A DNA stretch of 64,000 bases from Kineosporiaceae bacterium (GTDB taxonomy: Bacteria; Actinomycetota; Actinomycetes; Actinomycetales; Kineosporiaceae). The position numbers and the translations under genes were made by a program. This document shows, piece by piece, positions 18,795-26,601 of this stretch. The notes under the pieces are model-generated. The model did no database searches and was not told the DNA's origin. It worked only from the letters and a program-made list of their open reading frames with translations. Location of the stretch: the NCBI GenBank assembly GCA_016713225.1, contig JADJPO010000001.1, positions 248,001-312,000 of the forward strand, in the 5' to 3' direction. Positions within the stretch are counted from its first letter, which is position 1; each line of letters starts with the position of its first letter.

Positions 18795-19211
18795 ATGGCC
18801 CACCCGCTGATGTTCGACGACGACGACCCGTTGCTGGCGCGGGTTCGGGCGATCGCCCTGGCCCTGCCGGACGCCGCCGAGAAGATCTCGCACGGGCACC
18901 CGGCGTTCTACACCACCAAGGTGTTCGCCTACTTCGGCGGCTCGATCCGGCGGGACGGCGAGTGGATCGCCTACCGCGCATCGGTGGTGGTGCTCGCCGA
19001 CCCCGAGGAACGTCAGGCGCTGCTGGAGGATCCGCGGTGCTACCTGCCGGCCTATCTGGGCCCCAGCGGCTGGGTGGGGGTGCAGCTGAGCGACGAGGAC
19101 GACGCTGCCGGCACCACCGATTGGCAGGAGGTGGCCGAACTGATCGAGACCTCCTACCGGCTCACCGCCGGGGTGCGGCGGGTGGCCCGACTGGACGTCG
19201 CGAGGCGCTGA
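18795..19211 (+). CDS. MmcQ/YjbR-family protein
   Basis: 138 residues with the CyaY-like fold of the MmcQ/YjbR family. The recognisable pattern is ALALPDAAEKISHGHPAFY near the N-terminus, then FAYFGGSIRRDGEW, followed by DPRCYLPAYLGPSGWVGVQL. Members have been called DNA-binding but biochemical function is not established. It is divergent from the MDR oxidoreductase. A degenerate tandem repeat follows its stop (19211-19262), then a DUF1801 gene. Confidence 0.85.
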   Translation: MAHPLMFDDDDPLLARVRAIALALPDAAEKISHGHPAFYTTKVFAYFGGSIRRDGEWIAYRASVVVLADPEERQALLEDPRCYLPAYLGPSGWVGVQLSDEDDAAGTTDWQEVAELIETSYRLTAGVRRVARLDVARR

Positions 19212-19262
19212 CTGGGCCTGACTGTGCTGACTGGGACTGATTTGGGACTGACTGGGACAGCG
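19205..19262. repeat. Degenerate CTGACTGGGA-type tandem repeat
   Basis: Between the YjbR-like gene and the DUF1801 gene, units related to CTGACTGGGA and CTGATTTGGGA recur about five times with irregular spacing. It holds no ORF. It may be a small slippage-derived tract covering the terminator or promoter of the neighbours. Confidence 0.6.
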
Positions 19263-19287
19263 ATACCGGCACGTTGATGGAGGCGTG

Positions 19288-19698
19288 ATGGCAGAACCCA
19301 AGACCCGACCGACCGGCGCGAGCGTCGAGGACTTCCTGGCCTCGGTGGCGGACCCGCGTCGCCATACGGAGGCCCGTGCCGTCTGCGACCTCATGACCGA
19401 GGCCACCGGACTGCCGCCGGAGATGTGGGGTGACAGCATCGTGGGCTTCGGGCGGCACACCTACGCCACGGCGCGCGGTGAGTCGCTGGAGTGGCCTCCC
19501 GTGGGCTTCTCGCCTCGCAAGGCGAGTCTGACGGTCTACCTGCTCAACGGCTTCGACCGGTACGGCGACCTGTTGGCGCAGTTGGGGCCGCACACGCTGG
19601 GCCGAGCCTGCCTGTACCTGAAGCGCTTGGACGCGATCGATCAGGGCACCCTGCGCGAACTCATCGTGCGCTCCTATCGCGACACCACTGCCGGCTGA
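19288..19698 (+). CDS. DUF1801 (YdhG-like) domain protein
   Basis: 136 residues of the DUF1801/YdhG fold, related to YjbR of the preceding gene. Marks are EDFLASVADPRRHTEA, MWGDSIVGFGRHTY, and LVGFSPRKASLTVYLL-type segment. These cytoplasmic proteins have no established reaction. ATG 19288 has GGAGG 4-8 nt upstream; GTG 19285 is an alternative. The last 25 bp overlap the end of the oppositely oriented Hsp70-like gene, so both reading frames are constrained there. Confidence 0.85.
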   Translation: MAEPKTRPTGASVEDFLASVADPRRHTEARAVCDLMTEATGLPPEMWGDSIVGFGRHTYATARGESLEWPPVGFSPRKASLTVYLLNGFDRYGDLLAQLGPHTLGRACLYLKRLDAIDQGTLRELIVRSYRDTTAG

Positions 19699-21548
19699 CG
19701 CGTCGCCAGGGGGATCGACACCGGGGTCGACACCGGGGTCGGTGTCCGGGTGCGGGTGCGGGTGACCGTCGGGGTGCGGGTCCGGGTGCGGGTGGGCGTG
19801 CGGGTGCGGGTGCGGCTGGGCGAGGGCACGGACGCCGACGGAGCGCCCGTCGTGGTGGTCGTGCCGGTGGTCGTGCCGGGGGAGGGGGCACCGGTCGGCG
19901 TCACGGCGGGCGTGGTCCGCGGGGGTGCCGTGGTCGGCTCGACCTCACCGATCGCTCCGCCCTCGGACCCGCCCGGGTTGCCACCGCCGTTCGGCACCGC
20001 CCCCGGCTGGGCGCCGGTCCGGCCGGTGCGGGTGGTCGCCGGGCGCCCCGAGGCGACCCGCGCGGTGGTGGGCGAGGTGCTGCTGAAGCTCCCGACGCCG
20101 GGAGCGCGGGCGGCGTCGTCCTGCAAGGTGGCGTAGGCGACCGACAAGCCGGCCAGGCCGCCCGCCAGGATCACGCCGCCGACGATGGCCCGCACCAGGC
20201 GGCGGCGACCCAGGTCGGGCGCCCCGGCCCGCGCCGCGGGGGACCAGTCGAACACCGGTGCGGTGGGACCGGGGTCGAGCACCGGCGGGGTCGCGCTGCC
20301 GGTGGCACCGGGTGAGCCGGTGGCAGTACTCGGTGAGCCGGTGGCGCTGGTGGCGCTGGTGACGAGCGGAAGCAAGGGAAGCCCCGTCGCCCGGGTGGCC
20401 GGGGCCGGCGCCGGCTGGGCCAGGTGAGCCGCGCCCTGGGCAATCGCGAACTTGGGGTGCGCCTGAACGCTCACCGGGCACCCGAGCTCGCCGACCAGCT
20501 GAGCCACCAACGGGATCCGTGAGGAGCCGCCGACCAGCAGCACCGCGTGCAGATCCTGAGGTTCCAGCCCGGCCGAGCCGATGGCCCGACGCAGCGCCTG
20601 CACGCTGCTCTCCAACGCCGGGGTGATCATCACCTCCAGCTCCCCCCGGGTCAGCCGCACCTCGGTGGTCAGGCCGGGCAGCACCACCGGGATGGCGACG
20701 TCGGTGTCCGACGACAGGGCCTCCTTGGCGGCCACGCACTCCTCCCGCAGCCGGGCCAGCGCGGCCCGGACGGCCGGGTCGTCGTCGTCCAGCTCGGTGG
20801 CCGCCGGCCCGAGGACGCTGATCACGTGATGGAACACCGCGGCGTCGAAATCGATGCCGCCCAACCGTTCCACTCCCTCCGGCTGGCCGAGGATCTCGAA
20901 GTCCAGATCGGTGGCGCGCAGCACGGCGGCGTCGAACGTGCCGCCGCCCAGGTCGTAGACGGCCACCAGCGCACCGGGAGGGATCCGTTGATCGCGGCTG
21001 TGGTGTGCTGCGGCGGCGACCGGCTCGGCGATCAGGTGCACCGGTCGCGCCGGGTCGCCGTCCAGCCCGGCCAGGGCCACGGCCTGGCGCACCAGGTCGA
21101 GCTTGAAGGCCCCCCAGGTGGCCGGGTGGGTCAGGCAGAGCGCCACCGGTGGCTCACCCTGGCGGGCCACCACCTGATCGACGATGGAGCGCAGCAGGGT
21201 GGCCATCAGCGCCTCGGCCGAATACGGGCTGCCGCCGAGCAGGATCGGGGTGCTGTCGCCGAGGCGTCGTTTGAACTCCCGGGCCACCCGGTGGGGTTCG
21301 AGGACGGCCCGCCGCTCGGCGGCCTCGCCGCTCAGCAGCGTGCCGTCCGCGCGCAGCAGGACCACCGAGGGGACGGCGGCGCCGTGGCTGCCGAGCGAGA
21401 TCACCTCGGCGCGCCCCGCTCGGCACCCGGCGGCGGCGCTGAAGGTGGTGCCGAGATCGACGCCGAGGGTGTACCCGGACGCCGCGTCACGCGGCTGCGA
21501 GATCGGGAGCGGGTGGCGAGATGAGTTGGGCTGCAACGGCTCAGACAT
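19674..21548 (-). CDS. Membrane-anchored Hsp70-family ATPase
   Basis: 624 residues. The actin-like ATPase domain is complete (about 27-380): phosphate-1 GVDLGTTFSAAA, phosphate-2 YDLGGGTFDAAV (about 198-209), adenosine motif VLLVGGSSRIPLV (337-347). The usual Hsp70 peptide-binding domain is absent. Instead there is a Thr/Ser/Pro linker, a single transmembrane helix (about 453-474), and an exported Thr/Pro/Gly-rich tail (475-624) ending in RT/PT repeats. It is the last gene of a four-gene locus and overlaps the dynamin-like gene by 8 bp. I infer an ATP-dependent membrane-associated chaperone or signalling role, probably tied to the dynamins. Confidence 0.88.
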   Translation of the reverse strand: MSEPLQPNSSRHPLPISQPRDAASGYTLGVDLGTTFSAAAGCRAGRAEVISLGSHGAAVPSVVLLRADGTLLSGEAAERRAVLEPHRVAREFKRRLGDSTPILLGGSPYSAEALMATLLRSIVDQVVARQGEPPVALCLTHPATWGAFKLDLVRQAVALAGLDGDPARPVHLIAEPVAAAAHHSRDQRIPPGALVAVYDLGGGTFDAAVLRATDLDFEILGQPEGVERLGGIDFDAAVFHHVISVLGPAATELDDDDPAVRAALARLREECVAAKEALSSDTDVAIPVVLPGLTTEVRLTRGELEVMITPALESSVQALRRAIGSAGLEPQDLHAVLLVGGSSRIPLVAQLVGELGCPVSVQAHPKFAIAQGAAHLAQPAPAPATRATGLPLLPLVTSATSATGSPSTATGSPGATGSATPPVLDPGPTAPVFDWSPAARAGAPDLGRRRLVRAIVGGVILAGGLAGLSVAYATLQDDAARAPGVGSFSSTSPTTARVASGRPATTRTGRTGAQPGAVPNGGGNPGGSEGGAIGEVEPTTAPPRTTPAVTPTGAPSPGTTTGTTTTTGAPSASVPSPSRTRTRTPTRTRTRTPTVTRTRTRTPTPVSTPVSIPLATRQPAVVSR

Positions 21549-23064
21549 GATGTCCCCCGGATTCCTCGGTGATGATGCCCTCGCAGGTCCGGATCGCCAC
21601 CCGGGCCGCGACGGCCAGTTGTCGTGGGCAGAGTGGACTCTCGGCCCGGCGTTGCCAGGCCAAAAGCGCGGACGTCGCGGCCTGGCGCCGGCTGGTCGGC
21701 CCGGCGTCCGGCGGCAACCCGAGCCGGGAGGTGACCGACTGTCCGGCACCACCGATCACCTGCTCCAGCTCGGCGAGCACCTCGGGGCGGCCGGTCACCC
21801 AGCCGGCCCGCAGCGACGAGAGCACCCGCAACTCGTGCAGCGGGTGGGCGCCGGCCAGGATCTGCTCCACTGCTGCGGCCAGGGCCGTCGCGCCGGGCAC
21901 CGGGTGCCGCCGCACCAGGGCATCGACGCCCAGCAGCGCCGAGCGCGACTTGAGCAACTCGGCCCGTTCGTGGAACAGGCTCTGCAGCACCGCATTCAGG
22001 TCGTCGAGGCCGCTGACGGCGGTCAGTTCACGGGCCAGCTCGGACGCCGTGACGGTGCGTCGGCGCAACACCGTCAAGGCCGCGCGCAGGCCGAACAGCC
22101 CGAACCGATCGAGCAGTGCGGTGCGTTCGGCGGCGCTCAGGCCCAGGTCGGGCAGGGTGGTGACGAACCGGTCGGCCGAGAGCAGCAACAGCTCGGCGTC
22201 GGGTGCCGGCAGGGCGGCGATGAGCTCGAGCTGCTTGGCCTCTCGCTCGGTCAGGGTGGTGGCGGTCTGGGCGAGCAGGCCGGCGACCGGCACCACGGTC
22301 TGAGCCACCCGGCGCACCTGCGGGTCGGCGGCCAGCCGTCGGGCGATCGCCGCAGCCGAGCGCAGGGCGTCCGCTCGTCCGGCACCGATCTCGTCGGCTC
22401 GGGACAGCACCGCGATGGCGTTGACCGGGTTGGGCCGGCTCACCTCACGGTCGTGGAAGCCGGCCAGGAACTCGACGTCGTCGCGGTGGGCGTGGGTCAT
22501 CAGGTAGATCACGGCGTCGGCCGGGGTCACCTCGTCGTCCGAGGCGAGCAACTCCCAGGTGCGGCGGGCGATCTGCTCCGACAGCGACCCGATGCCCGGG
22601 GTGTCGATCAGCGTCGATCGACGCAGCGCCTGAGAGGGCCAGCTGATCGTGATGCTGTGCAGCTGGTCGGGCGCCTCGCCCGCGAGGTCGATCTCGATCG
22701 GTCCGTCCTGCCGGCCGAACCGGGCCTGCCGGCTGCTGCCGTCGGGGCGGGTGAGCGTGACCTGATAGGTGTGTCCGTCGGTGTACCAGGTCACCACCCG
22801 GGTGCACTCGCCGGCGTCGGTCGGGGCCAACCGCTCGCCGATCAGGGCGTTGAGCAGCGTGGACTTTCCCGCCTTGACCCGCCCGGCGACGGCGACCCGA
22901 AGCGGTGCGTCCAGGCGTCGGCGCAAGTCCATGAGGCGTTGTCTCACAGGGGCTTCGGCGCGGGGTGCGCTGCCGGAGTAGACGGTGAGGGCATGCTCGA
23001 TGAGCCGGTGGGTCTGCCCCAGCAGGGACGACGGCGGCCGGCCGACGCTGTCACCCGGCGGCAC
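21541..23064 (-). CDS. Dynamin-like GTPase (IniC-like position)
   Basis: 507 residues from GTG 23064, preceded by GGGAGGG 7 nt away. G1 GRVKAGKST (61-69), switch II/G3 DTPGIGS, and a G4 of variant form SRADEIG rather than TKxD. The remaining helical part is rich in Leu/Ala with a hydrophobic stretch but no obvious paired transmembrane helices. The variant G4 resembles other second dynamins of two-gene loci. Its start overlaps the end of the upstream dynamin gene by 14 bp and its stop overlaps the Hsp70 gene by 8 bp. Bacterial dynamins of this type act on membrane stability or fission. Confidence 0.85.
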   Translation of the reverse strand: MPPGDSVGRPPSSLLGQTHRLIEHALTVYSGSAPRAEAPVRQRLMDLRRRLDAPLRVAVAGRVKAGKSTLLNALIGERLAPTDAGECTRVVTWYTDGHTYQVTLTRPDGSSRQARFGRQDGPIEIDLAGEAPDQLHSITISWPSQALRRSTLIDTPGIGSLSEQIARRTWELLASDDEVTPADAVIYLMTHAHRDDVEFLAGFHDREVSRPNPVNAIAVLSRADEIGAGRADALRSAAAIARRLAADPQVRRVAQTVVPVAGLLAQTATTLTEREAKQLELIAALPAPDAELLLLSADRFVTTLPDLGLSAAERTALLDRFGLFGLRAALTVLRRRTVTASELARELTAVSGLDDLNAVLQSLFHERAELLKSRSALLGVDALVRRHPVPGATALAAAVEQILAGAHPLHELRVLSSLRAGWVTGRPEVLAELEQVIGGAGQSVTSRLGLPPDAGPTSRRQAATSALLAWQRRAESPLCPRQLAVAARVAIRTCEGIITEESGGHHV

Positions 23065-24949
23065 GGGTCGACCCTCCCGGTTCCTGGTCCTCGACGTCGG
23101 TGAGCGCGGCGGATGGTGGCGTGGCGATGGCCTCGGCCATGGTCCGCAGCCGGCGCAGTCGGTCGAGCTCGGCGTCGACGTCGCGCAGCCGCCGGGTGCG
23201 TTCGGACTGGCCGGCCTCCGCGGCCTCGGTGGCCGCTCGCAGGGCGGTACCACTGGACCGGCTCAGCTCGTCGGCGCGTGTGGCGTAGTGGTCGCGCAAC
23301 TGCCGCTGGATGCGGCGCAGGGTGTCGCGAGAGTCCTTGCCGATCACGAACTGCACGTCGTCGCAGTAACGGCGCACGGCTTGTCGAGCCAGGGCGCGCC
23401 GATGCTCCAGGCGGCGCTTCTTCTCCTCCTTCAGGCCGCGCTGACCCATCACCAGCCCGACCCCGACGCCCAACGGGCCGAGGGACAGGTGAAGCAGGCT
23501 GCCCAACACGGTGAACATCAGCATGCCGGTGTAGCTGCTGCGCAGCGCCACCATGGTCTGGGTGCCGGCGGTCATCCGTTCGAGCGCCACCTCGTGGGTC
23601 AGGGATTGGCGGTTCAAGACACCGGTCGGGTCGTACACCCCGAGCCCGGTCAGCGGGCTCGAGCCATCACGGAAGTGCTGTCCGACGTGGTCACTCAGGG
23701 CCAGCGCCCGGGTCTTGAGCAGGGTGTAGTTGGCCACCAGCTCGTGCGCGGTACGGCTCTCGAGCCAGGCCTCCAGCGTGGGCCAGGCATCCAGCGGGTC
23801 GGCGGCCTCGATGGCCTCGTCGGCCGCCTCGACCGTGAGGCGGATGCGGCGGCGCAGGTCGTGGTCGACGTCGGCGGTCAGATCGGCGATGCCGTCCGAG
23901 AGGGTCTGGTTCCACCGCGAGGCCGCGCCCCGCAGTTCGTCGACCTGGCGACGGGTCGCGGCCAGGTCGTCGATGATGCTGCGGCTGCGCGCCGGGTCGA
24001 CCAGGACGGCGCGTTCGGAGTCGAACGGCACCTCCAGCTGCCGGCACACCGAGATCACCTCGGCCGCGGCGAGTGTCGCCTGCCGGTGCCGCGCGTCCCC
24101 GGTCACCTGCTCGGCCACGAACCGCACCAGCGGGGGGAATCCCGACTCCTCGTTGAGGGCTCGGTCGGCGCCGCGGGCCGCGAGGTGGCGCAGCGTGGAG
24201 GACACGGCCACCAGCTCGACGTCCGGCAGGGCGGTGGCCAGATGGGCCTGGTCGAGGTCGCGGATGGTGCGCCACTGCGGATAGAGGTCGATCTTGGTGA
24301 GGACACAGAGCACGGCCGGGCACAGGTCGCGCGCCGCTCGCAGGAAGGCGACCTCGGCGGCGGTGAGTTCGCGCGAGGCATCGGTGACGAAGAGCAGGGC
24401 ATCGGCCGTGGCCGCTGCGGTCAGGGTGATCGCGGCGTGGGAGGAGGCCAGGCCGCCGAGCCCCGGGGTGTCGACGAGCACCAAGCCGCCGGCCAGCAGC
24501 GCGCGCGGCAACCGGACCTCGACGCCGATCAGGTGGTCGGCCGTCCGAGCAGCCGTCGGGTTGGTGGAGCTCGCGGCGTCCGTCGCTCGGTGCGGCTCGA
24601 CCACGTGGCGCCGCAGGGAGCCGGCGGCGATGGGCTCGCGCCGCGGCGGGTCACCGTCGTACACCAGACAGGCGCTGGGGTGCTCGCCGTGGCGCAGGTA
24701 GGTGGCCACGGCGGTGGCCAGGTCGTCGTCCACCGGGCAACAGGGGGCACCGACCAGGGCGTTGACCAGCGAACTCTTGCCCTGCTTGAACTCTCCGGTC
24801 ACCACGACGTGAAAGCCCGGGTCGGCCAGTCGCCGGCGCAGCAGGGTCAGTCGGTGGCCGAGGTCCGGGCGGCCGTAGGCGGTGCACGCCTGAAGGCCGA
24901 GCTCGACCAGAGCCCGGGTCCGGTCGAGCGACTCGGTGGGTGCGGGCAT
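23051..24949 (-). CDS. Dynamin-family GTPase (IniA-like position)
   Basis: 632 residues. G1 GEFKQGKSS (52-60), G3 VDTPGLGG, G4 LTKIDL, all canonical. A hydrophobic segment (about 470-505, LMFTVLGSLLHLSLGPLG) fits the membrane-inserting paddle of bacterial dynamins, followed by a basic region and a C-terminal coiled helix. In mycobacteria IniA, a dynamin-like protein, is induced by cell-wall stress together with IniB and IniC. The order here (IniB-like gene, dynamin, dynamin) matches, although I can only show family-level similarity. ATG 24949 begins after a 178-bp gap holding a strong hairpin. Confidence 0.88.
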   Translation of the reverse strand: MPAPTESLDRTRALVELGLQACTAYGRPDLGHRLTLLRRRLADPGFHVVVTGEFKQGKSSLVNALVGAPCCPVDDDLATAVATYLRHGEHPSACLVYDGDPPRREPIAAGSLRRHVVEPHRATDAASSTNPTAARTADHLIGVEVRLPRALLAGGLVLVDTPGLGGLASSHAAITLTAAATADALLFVTDASRELTAAEVAFLRAARDLCPAVLCVLTKIDLYPQWRTIRDLDQAHLATALPDVELVAVSSTLRHLAARGADRALNEESGFPPLVRFVAEQVTGDARHRQATLAAAEVISVCRQLEVPFDSERAVLVDPARSRSIIDDLAATRRQVDELRGAASRWNQTLSDGIADLTADVDHDLRRRIRLTVEAADEAIEAADPLDAWPTLEAWLESRTAHELVANYTLLKTRALALSDHVGQHFRDGSSPLTGLGVYDPTGVLNRQSLTHEVALERMTAGTQTMVALRSSYTGMLMFTVLGSLLHLSLGPLGVGVGLVMGQRGLKEEKKRRLEHRRALARQAVRRYCDDVQFVIGKDSRDTLRRIQRQLRDHYATRADELSRSSGTALRAATEAAEAGQSERTRRLRDVDAELDRLRRLRTMAEAIATPPSAALTDVEDQEPGGSTRAAG

Positions 24950-25044
24950 GGTGGGTCACCTCCACTCGTGCTGGGTGGGCAGAGCCGGTGCCGGATCGCG
25001 GCATCGAGTCGTCGCGGGACCGTTCGCGGGGGCAGGGCGGCGGG

Positions 25045-25086
25045 CCGGCGCGCGTCGACTGGAGGGATCGAGTCGACGCGCGCCGG
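25045..25086 (-). terminator. Intercistronic hairpin between IniB-like gene and first dynamin
   Basis: CCGGCGCGCGTCGACT (25045-25060) and AGTCGACGCGCGCCGG (25071-25086) form a perfect 16-bp stem with a 10-nt loop. There is no U-tract. It lies between the IniB-like stop and the dynamin start, so it could attenuate read-through or protect the upstream mRNA. Confidence 0.65.
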
Positions 25087-25127
25087 TGGATCAGGCCCGT
25101 GAGCCGGGCCGTCATCAGGCCGGAGGA

Positions 25128-26258
25128 TCAGCCGATGGTCGGCGGGTCGTGCGGCACCGAACCCGGGTCGCCCGAGTCGTGACCCGGCTGCTGCCCACCC
25201 CCGTGGTGGCCGGTGTCGCTGTGGTGATCGCTGCCGTGGTGATCGTTGGAGTGGTGTCCACCGCCCTGGCCGTCGTCATCGTGTCCGCCGTCGTTCCCGC
25301 CGTCGTGTCCACCGTGGTGCCCGCCGTCACCGTGCCCACCGCCACCACCGTGGTGGTCGACGATCACGGTGTCGTTGTCGTCGTGGCGGTTGTCGCGGTC
25401 GACCCTGATGTCGACGTCCTGGTCGACGTGGCTGGAGTCGTGCGAATCGTTGGAGTGGCCGGTGGCGTCCCCCACGCCCGAGACCGCTCCACCGTGACTG
25501 GCGTCGTTGTGCGAGACGTTGGTGGCACCGCCGCCGAAGGCCCCGGCCTGACCGTCGCCGCCGACCGTGTTGCCCGAGGCCACCTGCTGGTTACCGGCGC
25601 CGAAGTTGAACCCGGCGCCGTTGGCGTCGCCGTCGATCAGCGGGCTGTTGTCGCCGCTGGTCGAGTTGGCGTCGCCGAACCCGGATTGGGCGCCGGAGTT
25701 GCCCTCACCGCTGACGTTCTGGGCCTGGCCGCCGCCGTGCGTGACCTGGTTGCCGTCGCCGTCGATGTCGGTCTGGCTCTGGTCGATGGACAGGTCGCCG
25801 GTGAAGACCCCCTGGAACAGGTTGTCCTGGTCGTTGATCGTCTGTTCGTAGCTGTTGTAGTTGTAGACGATCTGCTCGGCGGGCGAGGCGGCGGTGCTGG
25901 AGCCGTGGCTCGACCCGCCGCTCGACCCACCACTGGACCCGCCGGAACCACCCGATCCGACGGAGCTGCTGCCCGAGGAGTTGTGCGTGCTGTTCCCCTG
26001 CACCACGACGTTGCCGTTGCCGTTGTAGCTCTGCTGCACCGCCGTGAAGTAGTCGCTCCACAATGGCGCGTCCGGGGTCAGGCACAGCGCCTGCAGCAGG
26101 TCACCGGTGTCGGCCTGGCTGAGCTCCTCGTCGGTGACCCCGACGCGCTGTTTGGCGGCCTCGACCGCACTGTCCGGATCGAGGCCGCCGGTGATCAGCG
26201 CCAGCGCCTCGCGAATGAACTCCACGGTCTTGTCGGTGACCGTTCCCATGATCGACAT
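25128..26258 (-). CDS. IniB-like N-terminal domain protein with Asn/Gly/Ser middle and His/Asp-rich tail
   Basis: 376 residues. The N-terminal about 70 residues form a helical domain resembling the IniB N-terminus (VEFIREALALITGG, VTDEELSQADTGDLL). Next comes a low-complexity Gly/Ser/Asn region with GNGNVVVQGNST and repeated GDGN/GxGN-type turns, then a Gly/His/Asp-rich tail (about 285-376) with HGGHDGGNDGGHDDD. No signal peptide or transmembrane helix is seen. ATG 26258 has AAGGGG 6 nt upstream. It is first in the dynamin locus, so it may be a high-abundance structural partner; the His/Asp tail could bind divalent metals. Family assignment is by architecture and local order. Confidence 0.75.
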   Translation of the reverse strand: MSIMGTVTDKTVEFIREALALITGGLDPDSAVEAAKQRVGVTDEELSQADTGDLLQALCLTPDAPLWSDYFTAVQQSYNGNGNVVVQGNSTHNSSGSSSVGSGGSGGSSGGSSGGSSHGSSTAASPAEQIVYNYNSYEQTINDQDNLFQGVFTGDLSIDQSQTDIDGDGNQVTHGGGQAQNVSGEGNSGAQSGFGDANSTSGDNSPLIDGDANGAGFNFGAGNQQVASGNTVGGDGQAGAFGGGATNVSHNDASHGGAVSGVGDATGHSNDSHDSSHVDQDVDIRVDRDNRHDDNDTVIVDHHGGGGGHGDGGHHGGHDGGNDGGHDDDGQGGGHHSNDHHGSDHHSDTGHHGGGQQPGHDSGDPGSVPHDPPTIG

Positions 26259-26354
26259 CTGGTTCCCCTTCTCGCCTCGCCCCCCGAAGGGGCTGCTCGA
26301 CCGAGCCGCCGATCGGTGACGACTCGAGTACGAACGGACCGTACGAAGGGGGTG

Positions 26355-26392
26355 TCAGCGCGTGGTCAGCGCCCGCTCAGCACGACATCAGC
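26355..26392 (-). promoter_or_regulatory. Four 11-bp-phased direct repeats upstream of the IniB-like gene
   Basis: On the minus strand GYGCTGA occurs four times with 4-nt spacers (TCAGC on the plus strand at 26355, 26366, 26377 and 26388), an exact 11-bp period. This is the spacing of OmpR/PhoB- or SARP-type regulator boxes. Downstream, TTCGTAC occurs twice with a 13-bp period before the gene, and a possible -10 TACGGT follows the last repeat by 11 nt. Confidence 0.6.
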
Positions 26393-26416
26393 ACGCGATG
26401 TCCCGGGCACAAACGA

Positions 26417-26487
26417 CCATGATCACCGTTAGATCGCAGTTCGCCACCGCCCGGCCGGAGCAATCTGCGATCTAACAGCGATCATGG
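26417..26487. repeat. Dispersed palindromic element, copy A
   Basis: Arms 26417-26439 and 26465-26487 pair over 23 bp with two mismatches (CCATGATC... GATCATGG). Parts match a second element at 33340-33408 read on the other strand: GATCACCGTT-A/G-GATCGCAG and CTGCGA...CGATCATGG. It lies between the IniB-like promoter region and the selO gene end, so it also fits a terminator for selO/msrB. Confidence 0.7.
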
Positions 26488-26507
26488 GCGCGGGGTGTGC
26501 TCCGCGG

Positions 26508-26575
26508 GGCTGGAGGGTCGGCTGGAGGTCGGCTGGAGGTCGGCTGGAGGTCGGCTGGAGGTCGGCTGGAGGGTC
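26508..26575. repeat. Six-copy 11-bp tandem repeat near the selO stop
   Basis: GGCTGGAGGTC is repeated: one 12-bp unit with an extra G, four exact 11-bp units, and a last 12-bp unit with an extra G. It lies between the palindrome and the selO stop (26602). Copy number probably varies by slippage. No ORF uses it with support. Confidence 0.85.
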
Positions 26576-26601
26576 GGCTCGGCGGCGGCCTCGGGGTCGG
26601 C

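Noticed and set aside
19740..19830. G-rich direct repeats in the Hsp70 tail as a possible regulatory element
   Set aside because: The repeats code RT/PT dipeptides in frame on the minus strand, so the DNA repetition is explained by the protein sequence. A quadruplex role remains untested.
24936..26432. A long plus-strand frame opposite the IniB-like gene with Val-rich repeats
   Set aside because: It is the antisense of a His/Asp/Gly-rich coding region, giving Val/Ala repeats. There is no independent support for expression.
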